From NCBI GenBank assembly GCA_935421135.1, contig OW285187.1, positions 434,001-498,000 of the forward strand: DNA of 64,000 nucleotides, read 5' to 3'. Within the stretch, counting starts at the first letter, position 1. The number at the start of each line of letters is the position of its first letter. Under the pieces are notes generated by a model, which saw only the letters and a program-made list of their open reading frames with translations, was not told the DNA's origin and ran no database searches. Made by a program: the position numbers and the translations under genes. The stretch is from Bugulina stolonifera. Lineage: Eukaryota > Bryozoa > Gymnolaemata > Cheilostomatida > Bugulidae. Below are positions 36,142 through 51,100 of this stretch, one piece after another.

Positions 36142-39100
36142 CTGAGTAGTTATAGTCATCGGCGGGAAGGTGATGGTGGTAGAAACCTCGAGATAATATT
36201 CTTCACTTTTTTCTTTCTTGCGACAGAAATGGTGCCAGAAGCAGTATAAGGGTATGTGGATATGCAGTGTATCACGTACACTGTTTATCTCTTAATCCAA
36301 CGTGGGATTTAAGAATAACAGATAAACAAAACAAAGTAAATCTTTTTGCAGAAATTGTGCCATGCTGCAATATTTTGACTCATTTCATTATAATATACGC
36401 CTACATGTATTAAATTGATAATACACTTTAATATAATATACGCCTACATGTATTAAATTGATAATACACTTTAATATAATATAGGCCTACATGTATTAAA
36501 TTGGTGATACCTGCGCATATAGTGTAGCCTATATATTACAAGTATACCTGCATGTATAGTGTATATATTACAAGTATACCTGCATGTATAGTGTATATAT
36601 TGCAAGTATACCTGCATGTATAGTGTATATATTACAAGTATACCTGCATGTATAGTGTATATATTACAAGTATACCTGCATGTATAGTGTATATATTGCA
36701 AGTATACCTGCATGTATAGTGTATATATTACAAGTATACCTGCATGTATAGTGTATATATTACAAGTATACCTGCATGTATAGTGTATATATTGCAAGTA
36801 TACCTGCATGTATAGTGTATATATTACAAGTATACCTGCATGTATAGTGTATATATTACAAGTATACCTGCACATATAGTGTACATATTACAAGTATACC
36901 TGCATGTATAGTGTATATATTACAAGTATACCTGCATGTATAGTGTATATATTACAAGTATACCTGCATGTATAGTGTATATATTACAAGTATACCTGCA
37001 TGTATAGTGTATATATTACAAGTATACCTGCATGTATAGTGTATATATTACAAGTATACCTGCATGTATAGTGTATATATTACAAGTATACCTGTATGTA
37101 TAGTGTATATATTACAAGTATACCTGTATGTATAGTGTATATATTACAAGTATACCTGCATGTATAGTGTATATATTACAAGTATACCTGCATGTAAAGT
37201 ATAGCAAAACATGAGTCATATTTTCAACATTTTATTTTGTCCAGATCAAGAAGTTTTTAATAAATATATTAACATAATAATATGTTGGTAGGCCCTTTTA
37301 GGTCCATCTGTTATAACCAATTATATTCACATCTATCAGATTTTATTTAAAGTTGAGATATTAATATCTTTGATGTTAATTAAATATATGCATTGGCTCC
37401 GTGCACATGAATATATTACTGTATCTGTGCTATGGTGTATATAAGTAATATGAGTATATGCATTGGCTCCGTGCACATGAATATATTACTGTATCTGTGC
37501 TATGGTGTATATTAGTAATATGAGTATATGCATTGGCTCCGTGCACATGAATATATTACTGTATCTGTGCTATGGTGTATATTAGTAATATGAGTATATG
37601 CATTGGCTCCGTGCACATGAATATATTACTGTACCTGTGCTATGGTGTATATTAGTAATATGAGTATATGCATTGGCTCCGTGCACATGAATATATTACT
37701 GTATCTGTGCTATGGTGTATATTAGTAATATGAGTATATGCATTGGCTCCGTGCACATGAATATATTACTGTATCTGTGCTATGGTGTATATTAGTAATA
37801 TGAGTATATGCATTGGCTCCGTGCACATGAATATATTACTGTATCTGTGCTATGGTGTATATTAGTAATATGAGTATATGCATTGGCTCCGTGCACATGA
37901 ATATATTACTGTATCTGTGCTATGGTGTATATTAGTAATATGAGTATATGCATTGGCTCCGTGCACATGAATATATTACTGTACCTGTGCTATGGTGTAT
38001 ATAAGTAATATGAGTATATGCATTGGCTCCGTGCACATGAATATATTACTGTATCTGTGCTATGGTGTATATTAGTAATATGAGTATATGCATTGGCTCC
38101 GTGCACATGAATATATTACTGTATCTGTGCTATGGTGTATATTAGTAATATGAGTATATGCATTGGCTCCCTGCACATGAATATATTACTGTACCTGTGC
38201 TATGGTGTATATTAGTAATATGAGTATATGCATTGGCTCCGTGCACATGAATATATTACTGTATCTGTGCTATGGTGTATATTAGTAATATGAGTATATG
38301 CATTGGCTCCGTGCACATGAATATATTACTGTATCTGTGCTATGGTGTATATTAGTAATATGAGTATATGCATTGGCTCCGTGCACATGAATATATTACT
38401 GTACCTGTGCTATGGTGTATATTAGTAATATGAGTATATGCATTGGCTCCCTGCACATGAATATATTACTGTATCTGTGCTATGGTGTATATTAGTAATA
38501 TGAGTATATGCATTGGCTCCGTGCACATGAATATATTACTGTATCTGTGCTATGGTGTATATTAGTAATATGAGTATATGCATTGGCTCCGTGCACATGA
38601 ATATATTACTGTATCTGTGCTATGGTGTATATTAGTAATATGAGTATATGCATTGGCTCCGTGCACATGAATATATTACTGTACCTGTGCTATGGTGTAT
38701 ATTAGTAATATGAGTATATGCATTGGCTCCGTGCACATGAATATATTACTGTATCTGTGCTATGGTGTATATTAGTAATATGAGTATATGCATTGGCTCC
38801 GTGCACATGAATATATTACTGTATCTGTGCTATGGTGTATATTAGTAATATGAGTATATGCATTGGCTCCGTGCACATGAATATATTACTGTATCTGTGC
38901 TATGGTGTATATTAGTAATATGAGTATATGCATTGGCTCCGTGCACATGAATATATTACTGTATCTGTGCTATGGTGTATATTAGTAATATGAGTATATG
39001 CATTGGCTCCGTGCACATGAATATATTACTGTACCTGTGCTATGGTGTATATTAGTAATATGAGTATATGCATTGGCTCCGTGCACATGAATATATTACT

Positions 39101-42100
39101 GTATCTGTGCTATGGTGTATATTAGTAATATGAGTATATGCATTGGCTCCGTGCACATGAATATATTACTGTATCTGTGCTATGGTGTATATTAGTAATA
39201 TGAGTATATGCATTGGCTCCGTGCACATGAATATATTACTGTATCTGTGCTATGGTGTATATTAGTAATATGAGTATATGCATTGGCTCCGTGCACATGA
39301 ATATATTACTGTACCTGTGCTATGGTGTATATTAGTAATATGAGTATATGCATTGGCTCCGTGCACATGAATATATTACTGTACCTGTGCTATGGTGTAT
39401 ATAAGTAATATGAGTATATGCATTGGCTCCGTGCACATGAATATATTACTGTATCTGTGCTATGGTGTATATTAGTAATATGAGTATATGCATTGGCTCC
39501 GTGCACATGAATATATTACTGTATCTGTGCTATGGTGTATATTAGTAATATGAGTATATGCATTGGCTCCGTGCACATGAATATATTACTGTACCTGTGC
39601 TATGGTGTATATTAGTAATATGAGTATATGCATTGGCTCCGTGCACATGAATATATTACTGTATCTGTGCTATGGTGTATATTAGTAATATGAGTATATG
39701 CATTGGCTCCGTGCACATGAATATATTACTGTATCTGTGCTATGGTGTATATTAGTAATATGAGTATATGCATTGGCTCCGTGCACATGAATATATTACT
39801 GTACCTGTGCTATGGTGTATATTAGTAATATGAGTATATGCATTGGCTCCCTGCACATGAATATATTACTGTATCTGTGCTATGGTGTATATTAGTAATA
39901 TGAGTATATGCATTGGCTCCGTGCACATGAATATATTACTGTATCTGTGCTATGGTGTATATTAGTAATATGAGTATATGCATTGGCTCCGTGCACATGA
40001 ATATATTACTGTATCTGTGCTATGCTGTATATTAGTAATATGAGTATATGCATTGGCTCCGTGCACATGAATATATTACTGTACCTGTGCTATGGTGTAT
40101 ATTAGTAATATGAGTATATGCATTGGCTCCGTGCACATGAATATATTACTGTATCTGTGCTATGGTGTATATTAGTAATATGAGTATATGCATTGGCTCC
40201 GTGCACATGAATATATTACTGTATCTGTGCTATGGTGTATATTAGTAATATGAGTATATGCATTGGCTCCGTGCACATGAATATATTACTGTATCTGTGC
40301 TATGGTGTATATTAGTAATATGAGTATATGCATTGGCTCCGTGCACATGAATATATTACTGTATCTGTGCTATGGTGTATATTAGTAATATGAGTATATG
40401 CATTGGCTCCGTGCACATGAATATATTACTGTACCTGTGCTATGGTGTATATTAGTAATATGAGTATATGCATTGGCTCCGTGCACATGAATATATTACT
40501 GTATCTGTGCTATGGTGTATATTAGTAATATGAGTATATGCATTGGCTCCGTGCACATGAATATATTACTGTATCTGTGCTATGGTGTATATTAGTAATA
40601 TGAGTATATGCATTGGCTCCGTGCACATGAATATATTACTGTATCTGTGCTATGGTGTATATTAGTAATATGAGTATATGCATTGGCTCCGTGCACATGA
40701 ATATATTACTGTACCTGTGCTATGGTGTATATTAGTAATATGAGTATATGCATTGGCTCCGTGCACATGAATATATTACTGTATCTGTGCTATGGTGTAT
40801 ATTAGTAATATGAGTATATGCATTGGCTCCGTGCACATGAATATATTACTGTATCTGTGCTATGGTGTATATTAGTAATATGAGTATATGCATTGGCTCC
40901 GTGCACATGAATATATTACTGTACCTGTGCTATGGTGTATATTAGTAATATGAGTATATGCATTGGCTCCGTGCACATGAATATATTACTGTATCTGTGC
41001 TATGGTGTATATTAGTAATATGAGTATATGCATTGGCTCCGTGCACATGAATATATTACTGTACCTGTGCTATGGTGTATATTAGTAATATGAGTATATG
41101 CATTGGCTCCGTGCACATGAATATATTACTGTATCTGTGCTATGGTGTATATTAGTAATATGAGTATATGCATTGGCTCCGTGCACATGAATATATTACT
41201 GTATCTGTGCTATGGTGTATATTAGTAATATGAGTATATGCATTGGCTCCGTGCACATGAATATATTACTGTATCTGTGCTATGGTGTATATTAGTAATA
41301 TGAGTATATGCATTGGCTCCGTGCACATGAATATATTACTGTATCTGTGCTATGGTGTATATTAGTAATATGAGTATATGCATTGGCTCCGTGCACATGA
41401 ATATATTACTGTACCTGTGCTATGGTGTATATTAGTAATATGAGTATATGCATTGGCTCCGTGCACATGAATATATTACTGTACCTGTGCTATGGTGTAT
41501 ATTAGTAATATGAGTATATGCATTGGCTCCCTGCACATGAATATATTACTGTATCTGTGCTATGGTGTATATTAGTAATATGAGTATATGCATTGGCTCC
41601 GTGCACATGAATATATTACTGTATCTGTGCTATGGTGTATATTAGTAATATGAGTATATGCATTGGCTCCGTGCACATGAATATATTACTGTATCTGTGC
41701 TATGGTGTATATTAGTAATATGAGTATATGCATTGGCTCCGTGCACATGAATATATTACTGTACCTGTGCTATGGTGTATATTAGTAATATGAGTATATG
41801 CATTGGCTCCGTGCACATGAATATATTACTGTATCTGTGCTATGGTGTATATTAGTAATATGAGTATATGCATTGGCTCCGTGCACATGAATATATTACT
41901 GTATCTGTGCTATGGTGTATATAAGTAATATGAGTATATGCATTGGCTCCGTGCACATGAATATATTACTGTATCTGTGCTATGGTGTATATTAGTAATA
42001 TGAGTATATGCATTGGCTCCGTGCACATGAATATATTACTGTACCTGTGCTATGGTGTATATAAGTAATATGAGTATATGCATTGGCTCCGTGCACACGA

Positions 42101-45100
42101 ATATATTACTGTACCTGTGCTATGGTGTATATTAGTAATATGAGTATATGCATTGGCTCCGTGCACATGAATATATTACTGTACCTGTGCTATGGTGTAT
42201 ATTAGTAATATGAGTATATGCATTGGCTCCCTGCACATGAATATATTACTGTACCTGTGCTATGGTGTATATAAGTAATATGAGTATATGCATTGGCTCC
42301 GTGCACATGAATATATTACTGTACCTGTGCTATGGTGTATATTAGTAATATGAGTATATGCATTGGCTCCGTGCACATGAATATATTACTGTATCTGTGC
42401 TATGGTGTATATTAGTAATATGAGTATATGCATTGGCTCCGTGCACATGAATATATTACTGTACCTGTGCTATGGTGTATATTAGTAATATGAGTATATG
42501 CATTGGCTCCGTGCACATGAATATATTACTGTATCTGTGCTATGGTGTATATTGGTAATATGAGTATATGCATTGGCTCCGTGCACATGAATATATTACT
42601 GTATCTGTGCTATGGTGTATATTAGTAATATGAGTATATGCATTGGCTCCGTGCACATGAATATATTACTGTACCTGTGCTATGGTGTATATTAGTAATA
42701 TGAGTATATGCATTGGCTCCGTGCACATGAATATATTACTGTACCTGTGCTATGGTGTATATTAGTAATATGAGTATATGCATTGGCTCCGTGCACATGA
42801 ATATATTACTGTATCTGTGCTATGGTGTATATTAGTAATATGAGTATATGCATTGGCTCCCTGCACATGAATATATTACTGTACCTGTGCTATGGTGTAT
42901 ATTAGTAATATGAGTATATGCATTGGCTCCGTGCACATGAATATATTACTGTACCTGTGCTATGGTGTATATTAGTAATATGAGTATATGCATTGGCTCC
43001 GTGCACATGAATATATTACTGTACCTGTGCTGTGGTGTATATTAGTAATATGAGTATATGCATTGGCTCCGTGCACATGAATATATTACTGTACCTGTGC
43101 TATGGTGTATATTAGTAATATGAGTATATGCATTGGCTCCGTGCACATGAATATATTACTGTACCTGTGCTATGGTGTATATAAGTAATATGAGTATATG
43201 CATTGGCTCCGTGCACATGAATATATTACTGTATCTGTGCTATGGTGTATATTAGTAATATGAGTATATGCATTGGCTCCGTGCACATGAATATATTACT
43301 GTATCTGTGCTATGGTGTATATTAGTAATATGAGTATATGCATTGGCTCCGTGCACATGAATATATTACTGTACCTGTGCTATGGTGTATATTAGTAATA
43401 TGAGTATATGCATTGGCTCCGTGCACATGAATATATTACTGTATCTGTGCTATGGTGTATATTAGTAATATGAGTATATGCATTGGCTCCCTGCACATGA
43501 ATATATTACTGTATCTGTGCTATGGTGTATATTAGTAATATGAGTATATGCATGTAATCAGGGTACCATCATGTACATAGTACAATGTACATATTACATT
43601 GTAGTAGCAGAGCATACAATCGCTGCTTCCTGCTCCAGCAATGGCTGCTATGCCTAGCTCTTAATTCTATGTTGAAATGTGATTCATATTATGGTGTTTC
43701 TGTTGTGCAGGCACCTGTCCCTTCCTGACAACTGAATATCTAAATATAAATCCAATGAAAATGAAACTAATCTGCCTGCCTGTCACTTCTCCACGCCTCT
43801 TGTTTCTCACCAAATACCTCACTTTTGATTTTCCAATTTTTTTGGGATAACAAAATGGTTGTGGTGAGGATGTCAGATTATGCAACCATTGCAATTTATA
43901 CATTTTTTGTGTCAACCTTGTTGTTACAGTGTAGTGTAGGTATCACCACAGCTGTTATACATACATGTATATCTATATATTTGTAAGAGAAAGCAGAGTG
44001 TTGGTAGCAACTGATTGATCAATGGCATTATTATGCAAACTTTTAAATTAAAAATCTGCAGCTTAATATCATTGTAATTACAAGCTATTTATGTATAGAA
44101 AATTCTTGCAATTTGTGACAATCATTGAAGAATTATGTCCCATTAGAGCAGTAGGCAGTAGAGCCGCTCTTCTAGTTGGCAGATTTGCATATGAAAGAGA
44201 TAGTGTTATCATCAGAACACCTGTATGCAGATCCGTGGATATGGAGACTAGCTCATATATAATATTATATAAATATAGATACACACTCACTCATATATTA
44301 TATTATACTATATTATATTATATCATATTATATTAATATATTATATTATATTATATGCATATACATGTACATGTAGATACATACACACTCATATATTATA
44401 TTATATTATATTATATTATATTATATTATATTATATTATATTATATTATATTATATTATATTATATTGTATTGTATTGTATTGTATTATATTATAATATT
44501 ATATACATATCGATACATACTCACTGATATATTATATTATATTATATACATATAGATACACACTCACTGATATATTTAACCTGATGGATGTGGATATGAA
44601 TGGGCTGCTGTCCAGAGAGGAGTTTAACATGTACAGTGTGAGAACAGGGGAGGACACTGTGGGAGATGATGAATGGGAGATAGTGAAAGGTAAGTGCTGA
44701 CGTTACGTTACCCTACGTATGTATATCTTACTCACCCACCAGTAGCCTCCACCATCACTTGAATACTAGTAAGTACCGGTCAGGTCTCTGGGGTTCCCCG
44801 TGGGTACGGTGACATAAACTTGGCAGTAGATCCCCCACCCACCCACTCCTACATAGCCACACATTTGATAAACCCTTTACTGCTCAACGAAACCCTAAAG
44901 TGCAGATGTGGGCTGTGCGTGTCACATGCTACCCCAGTCAGTTATTCACATACATGTCATTAAAGGTGTGAGCACACTAGGGGCGAAAATGGAGCGAAGC
45001 GGAATGCTGTGCGGTGCTGCGTTCGCGTGGCACAGAGCACACGTTCGCGAATGCGTGGGGCGATTCATATTCAGGTCAACATGACTGGCCAATGAGACCT

Positions 45101-48100
45101 AACAACACGCGGTTTCCGTTTCTGCTATAGTAAACTGATTGTTTACAATTTAACGATTTACAATTATTATTTATACAGTTTTATAATATCTTTATTAATT
45201 CATACCCTGTAGTTTATTTTTGGATCTTGTGCTCATTCTAGTGTTTACTATTTTTCTGACCACAAAAAGTTCAAGTCATCTAGTAAGTTATTATAATAAA
45301 TAATTGCATAATGATAATTATATTTTATATCGTTGTATAATAATTATTTTATAATATTTATATTGTTATGGATTCTATTCAACTGTCATTCGTAGAGTAA
45401 GTAGAACAGAAGTGGAAGAGAAGCTGAAGTGTTATTAAAGTTAGATCCACAAGGTTTAGACAACTCTGAAAAGGTTTATGGAATGACAGTTGAAAAATCC
45501 ATAACAATATGAATATTATAATTAATATAAAATATTTACCAGATTAATTAAAAGTTGTCCTAGGCTTTAGAAAATACCAATATTAAAAACAAAATTTTGT
45601 ATCCGCTTGCATATCATAACACCAAACAATATAACTAAATACTAAGCAAATAATTCTTAAATATAAATAGTATTTTGCAAGATTTGAAAGTTTTCGACTG
45701 GTACAAAATACTGTTTGTACTTGAGCTGTTTTCACATGAGAGTTGTACTTGTCATACCTTCCTTACCTCTTCTGCAACACACAAAACTTGTTTATCACTT
45801 GGTGGACTTATTACCATTTTTCTAGGAGTGATTGGCCTTATCATGTATGGCTACAGAAGATCAATCGCGATTAGACGAAAGAAGATTAGGTTGCTGAGGC
45901 TTGGCCTGATATACATTCATGAGAAAAGAAAGAATGTCGTTAAGAGGAAATATTGGGTTCACCCTGTAAACAAAAATAGAGCTACAGAAGGTGTTTGGAC
46001 CACTTTTATTCAAGGATGTCGGACCCAGTTTCCAGAAAAGTACAGGGAGGTATTCCGAATGCATTCTGAGTATTTTGATGAACTTCTATGTCTAATTAAA
46101 GACTCTGTAATGAAACAAGATACAGTGTTCAGAAAGGCTATACCTCCGGAGCAAAGACTTGGTCTTACTTTATTTTACCTTGCATCAGGAGATTCATTTA
46201 AAACCCTAGCAATTCTGTTTCGACTCGGTCAATCTACTGTACGCAACATTGTGTTCAGTACCTGTGTAGCTTTATGGGAATGCTTGAATGACAAATACCT
46301 TAAGACTCCAGCTACTGAGCAAGAATGGAGAGCCATCTCACATGATTTTCATAAACTTTGGGGTTTTCCTAACTGCATTGGAGCAATTGATGGCAAACAT
46401 TGTTCGGTCCAATGTCCACCCAAGACAGGATCCGAATACTTTAATTACAAACGATTTTTTAGTATAGTGCTGCTCGGTGTATGTGATGCAAACTACCGCT
46501 TTATATATGTTGATGTCGGCACGTCTGGAAGATGGTCAGATGGTGGAACCTTTGACCATTGCTCACTAAAAGCTGCCATTGATGCAAGAAGTCTGGGAAT
46601 CCCAAACCCTGCAAACTTGCCAAGTAAGTTGAACACAAAAGTTTGTTTACAACTATAATTATACACTGTTCACGTAAACCTATGCATATAAAGCTTTTGA
46701 ATGCATTTTTAAATCACTTTACTATGTAGGTAAAATAGTATAGGGAGCAGCCGTGGCCTAGTGGTAAGGGCTCTGGGTTTTCATGAGGGGAGTCCCAGAT
46801 TTGATTCCTGTAAGGGTCATTGGTAGTGTTATAGGAAGGGCATCTAATGTTATAATGCTCCTGTGCTACATCAAGAACTTTGCCATTGGTGGAGTGCCTT
46901 CCTCACCCCAAAGCTAGTCTCTTTAGATCATTGCTTTGTTACCAAGGATTAATAGTGGGAAGTAAAGCCTGTAAGTTTTTTATGTAAAAATAGTATATAC
47001 ATATACATAGTATGTGTTCAATCATTGCAGATTCGGCAATCTCAGCACCATACATGCTAATAGGTGATGAAGCATTCCCTCTCAAGACGTGGCTCCTCAG
47101 ACCTATACCAGGTCGATCTCTAGATAATCACCAGCAAAAAGTGTATAACTACCGCCTCAGCAGAGCTAGACGAACCATAGAGAATGCCTTTGGTATCCTT
47201 GTAGCTCGATGGCGAGTTCTTAAAAGGTAGAAAATGAAATATGCTATTGTGCTATTACGATTCTATTTTTTCCAATGTAGCTTGATAGCTAGGAGATATC
47301 TTTCATGTACATGCACTTATACTATATTGGTTTAACACAATCATGTACTTGAAATAATTTTTACACAGGTCTCTTCACATGTCTACCCAACACGCCGAGA
47401 ATATTATACTGGCATGCTGTGTGCTCCATAATTATCTTCGTACCAAGGTACTGGATTCCACTCAGCAGAACATAGGTGATGCACTTGAACCAAATGGCAA
47501 TGTTACTGCTGGTACCTGGCGTCAAGACAGGACCAATGTACTTCCAGGTATTAGAGGCACTAATAGTCGTAATGCAACCCAAAATGCTATAGATGTTAGA
47601 GACAGTATGGTGACTTACTTTAACAATGAAGGACGGCTAGCATGGCAAGATGACCATGTACGAAGAGTTTAATTTATGTAGTGCTTTGGTGTCATGTACA
47701 TTGCATGCTAAAGTGAGATAAAAGCTTATTTCAAAATTATATGATAAATAGATATCTTTCGCTGTCTCTATATTATAGTTGTTGGTAATTATTCATGTGG
47801 GAACAAATTAAATATTGGTAGCTTGTCATAAAAAAATTTGTTGGATTAGTAATAAATATAATGGGAACTTTGTTCAGAAATACATTTTATATTAATTACG
47901 AGCAATATTACATTATAAGTATTATATTTTTTAAATTGTATAGTGGTATAATAATAAAATGATGGTACAATAAAAAATGTACAGATGTATATGATAGGTG
48001 AAATAACATAAACACAAACGGTGGTTATAGGTTGGTATAGGTCGGCTCATGGCAGGTAGTGGAGTTGAATCTATATTTAAATATAACATCACGGATTTCC

Positions 48101-51100
48101 CGCATCGCCATAGCTCGCTGATATGGCTCTGTGATTTTTCTAATGTCCTCTCCTATTTCCTCCCCAAACCGTGAGCATTCATCTGGAGGAATAATATTCT
48201 TCTCAGCTTCTGTAAGCTGGGCTAGCTGGGCAGCTAATGCTAACTCAAAGTCACTCTCTTTGGCTTTCCTCTTTGATGGCCGGGGCTGACAACTATTTGA
48301 GAGTGGAGTTTCTGAAATAGTAGAAGTAGAAGTCGAAGCTGGAGTAGAGCATCTACTTGAGTGGTCGTCATCAATAGATGGAGGGCTGCTGGGGGTAGTT
48401 ATTAGGTTCGATTTGGTGCTAGAAACATCAAATGTGGAAAGGTGGAAAGCAACAATTCATAGTTAGACAATGTCATTACTAGGCAGAAAATAAGCATTAA
48501 GAACTTTAGAAGAAATTAGTGTTTTTCTGCTTACGTTTTGCGTGATAGATAGGGTATCAGCCACTCCATGTGCTTATACCAGAGCCATGTCGGCTCTGCA
48601 GTGGCAGCAGCTCCACTTGGAGTCTTCTCCAGATGATCCTTTTTGCGCTTCACAAAAGTGTCCCTTAAGTTCTTCCACTTTTTTTTAGCGTCTGTAACTG
48701 TTGAATTATAAAGAATTATGTAAAATTCAGAGTAATACTAGCAACAAGATACATCATACATTTGGCAGACTCTAGCTATTTTGGTTCAGCAATGTGAATG
48801 TAATGAATTTGTCCAATAAGTATGTTCAATGAAACTGCATATTAAATTTAGTTTCATTACGTAAATATCATCGATCATTGATTTATTTGATTGTGACTAT
48901 TTTATAGATGGTCCACAACAATCCAAGGAATTATTAACATAGATGTGGAATTGTTGAATATATTATATATATTATCATTGATTGAAAACGAACATCTGGA
49001 ACAATGGCAAGTGAGTTAATAAATTAGGTAGTAGGCTAAATTTTTTTCATTCAATAAATCAACTCAAATCCAATATTATTTAAAAATATCTTAAATTAAA
49101 TAATTAATATACGCTAGCTACATACATACCAGAAAGATCGCATTCTAACGCTACTTGATTCCAGTTGTTCAAAACAACATTGCTCTCTTTGTACTGGCTA
49201 TGAGAGTGGTCATACAGAACTGACCTTTCTCTCACACTGTTGATCAGCTTCTCTTCGATAGATGCCATTTCGATATTCGTAGAAAATTTAAAGTTGAAAG
49301 TAGAGAATTTAAACTGAAGTTGATAATGTGGAAAACTGAGTACCGGTAGTGATTAGAATTGAAAACCATGGACTCGTTAGTGCCGAAGTGGGGAAATTGA
49401 ACTTGCGACCAATCAGAAACAAGCGGCACGCTTGCATATCCAACACAGCTTGGTAGACGCGAAATCAACGCGATTCCGTCCGCTCAGCCTGTCGCGCGGC
49501 AGATTCGCCCGCTTTCGCCCCTAGTGTGCTCAACCCTTAATGCTACATTCACATTGCCGTTTATACTAACTACTAGCGGCAGCGGCCAACGCTAACCACA
49601 ACTATATTATATAGTGACATGCTCCAGTGAGCGGTAGGGGTCAACAAGTTCAACAAGCTAAACTTTAAACCCGCCGCTAACTAACACGTGCTAGCTATAG
49701 TATAGTAATAGTTAACCACATTGTGGTGAGCGTTGGCCACTCGTCACTAGTAGTTGGTATAAACGGCAATGCGAATGGACCATTAGTTAGCGGCAGGGTT
49801 TAAAGTTCAGCATGTTGAACTCGTTGACCCCTACCGCTCACTGGAGCATGTCACTATATAATGTAGTTGTGGTTAGCGTTGGCCACTCGCCGCTAGTAGT
49901 TAGTATAAACGGTAATGTGAATGGACCATTAGATCAATGCAAGGTCTAGAAATCACCTCCCCTATATCCACAGTGCTCTATACAATATTGGTGATAGTAC
50001 CTGTAATTATGGGAGTTGTAGCCCCCCTCCCCTCCCACCAAGTGTCCAATAAAGCACTAAAGGCTACTAAATATCCTGCTCTGCCCTGCAGTTCCCCTAA
50101 CCTGTACCTAAACAGCCGATCACACCGGCACTCAGGTACACTCCAGGTACACTTAGATGTACACTTAGATGTACACTCCATGTACATATATGTATGTAGG
50201 AAAGACCTACTTGACTGACATACCAACTGCTCTTAGTATCCCATAATTCACCCTCATATCTACACTATGTTGGCGTGTCAAGAGCAGACAATATGTACTG
50301 CTGTACATTATAATACACTGAGCTGTCAAGTTCTCAAACTAGAGTGAACGGGCAGCCCTATCTTGTATTGTCATCATTGAGGAGAAAGTAGAGACCTAAT
50401 CCCCTCTACAAAGTGTCCAGCACACCTCAGACCAAAAGTGGACTGCACCTACTCAACAGGAGAAGATGTTTTATTCCTTTCAATCTATCACTTTCAGGTT
50501 GTGTCGAGAGACACTTAATATTATAATATATCACAACAGGTGAATGATACACTTTCATGCATAGCTACCCTGTGTGATGTAGCTAATAGCCTGTGTACCA
50601 GGCATACACTGTGTGATGTAGCAAATAGCCTGTATACCAAGCATACACTATTGTAGAGAATGCTGAATTGAAGCAGGGTGAACTCACATGCAAGGGCTTC
50701 ATTCAGCTCATTGAATTGGAGGCAGACGATGCAGCTGGTGACACTGATGACCTTTGGCTTGCCCTTGAGTCACTCGGTTATGACTCATCACTAGTACAGA
50801 ATCAAGTAAGGCTCTAGTGCTGCTATGACTCATCACTAGTGCAGAGTCGAGTAAGACTCTAGTGCTATGACTCATTACTAGTGCAGAGTCAAGTAAGACT
50901 CTAGTTCTATGACTCATCACTAGTGCAGAGTCAAGTAAGACTCTAGTGCTATGACTCGTCACTTTTGCAGAGTCGAGTAAGACTCTAGTTCTATGACTCA
51001 TCACTAGTGCAGAGTCAAGGTAAATTATTCTGATTGCCGGTAGAGCGTTACATGTTAAGCGCTGCATTGTACCTGGATAAAGTCGGCCTGCTAGTAAAAA

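Larger units (their letters stand above)
44964..49537 (+). mobile_element. Complete two-gene PIF/Harbinger transposon
   Basis: TIRs are AGGTGTGAGCACACTAGGGG (left) and AGGGTTGAGCACACTAGGGG (right, inverted), both followed by CGAAA, with TAA duplicated at 44961-44963 and 49538-49540. The 4574-base element carries a three-exon transposase on the plus strand and a three-exon MADF/BESS protein on the minus strand, converging. Both frames are intact, so it may be recently active. It lies in EFCAB7 intron 13, with the transposase in the host-gene direction. Confidence 0.95.

Noticed and set aside
36226..36250. A 25-base candidate micro-exon after ACAG with donor GTATGT in EFCAB7 intron 12
   Set aside because: Including it breaks the phase to the next exon; joining 35950 directly to 44556 restores the conserved KEFK-YTLTDIF sequence.
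37387..43553. Possible CRISPR-like array
   Set aside because: Units are whole 70-bp tandem copies without unique spacers, in a eukaryotic intron.
43667..43915. Minus-strand frame of 82 codons just after the 70-bp satellite
   Set aside because: No recognisable domain or splice partners; treated as chance.
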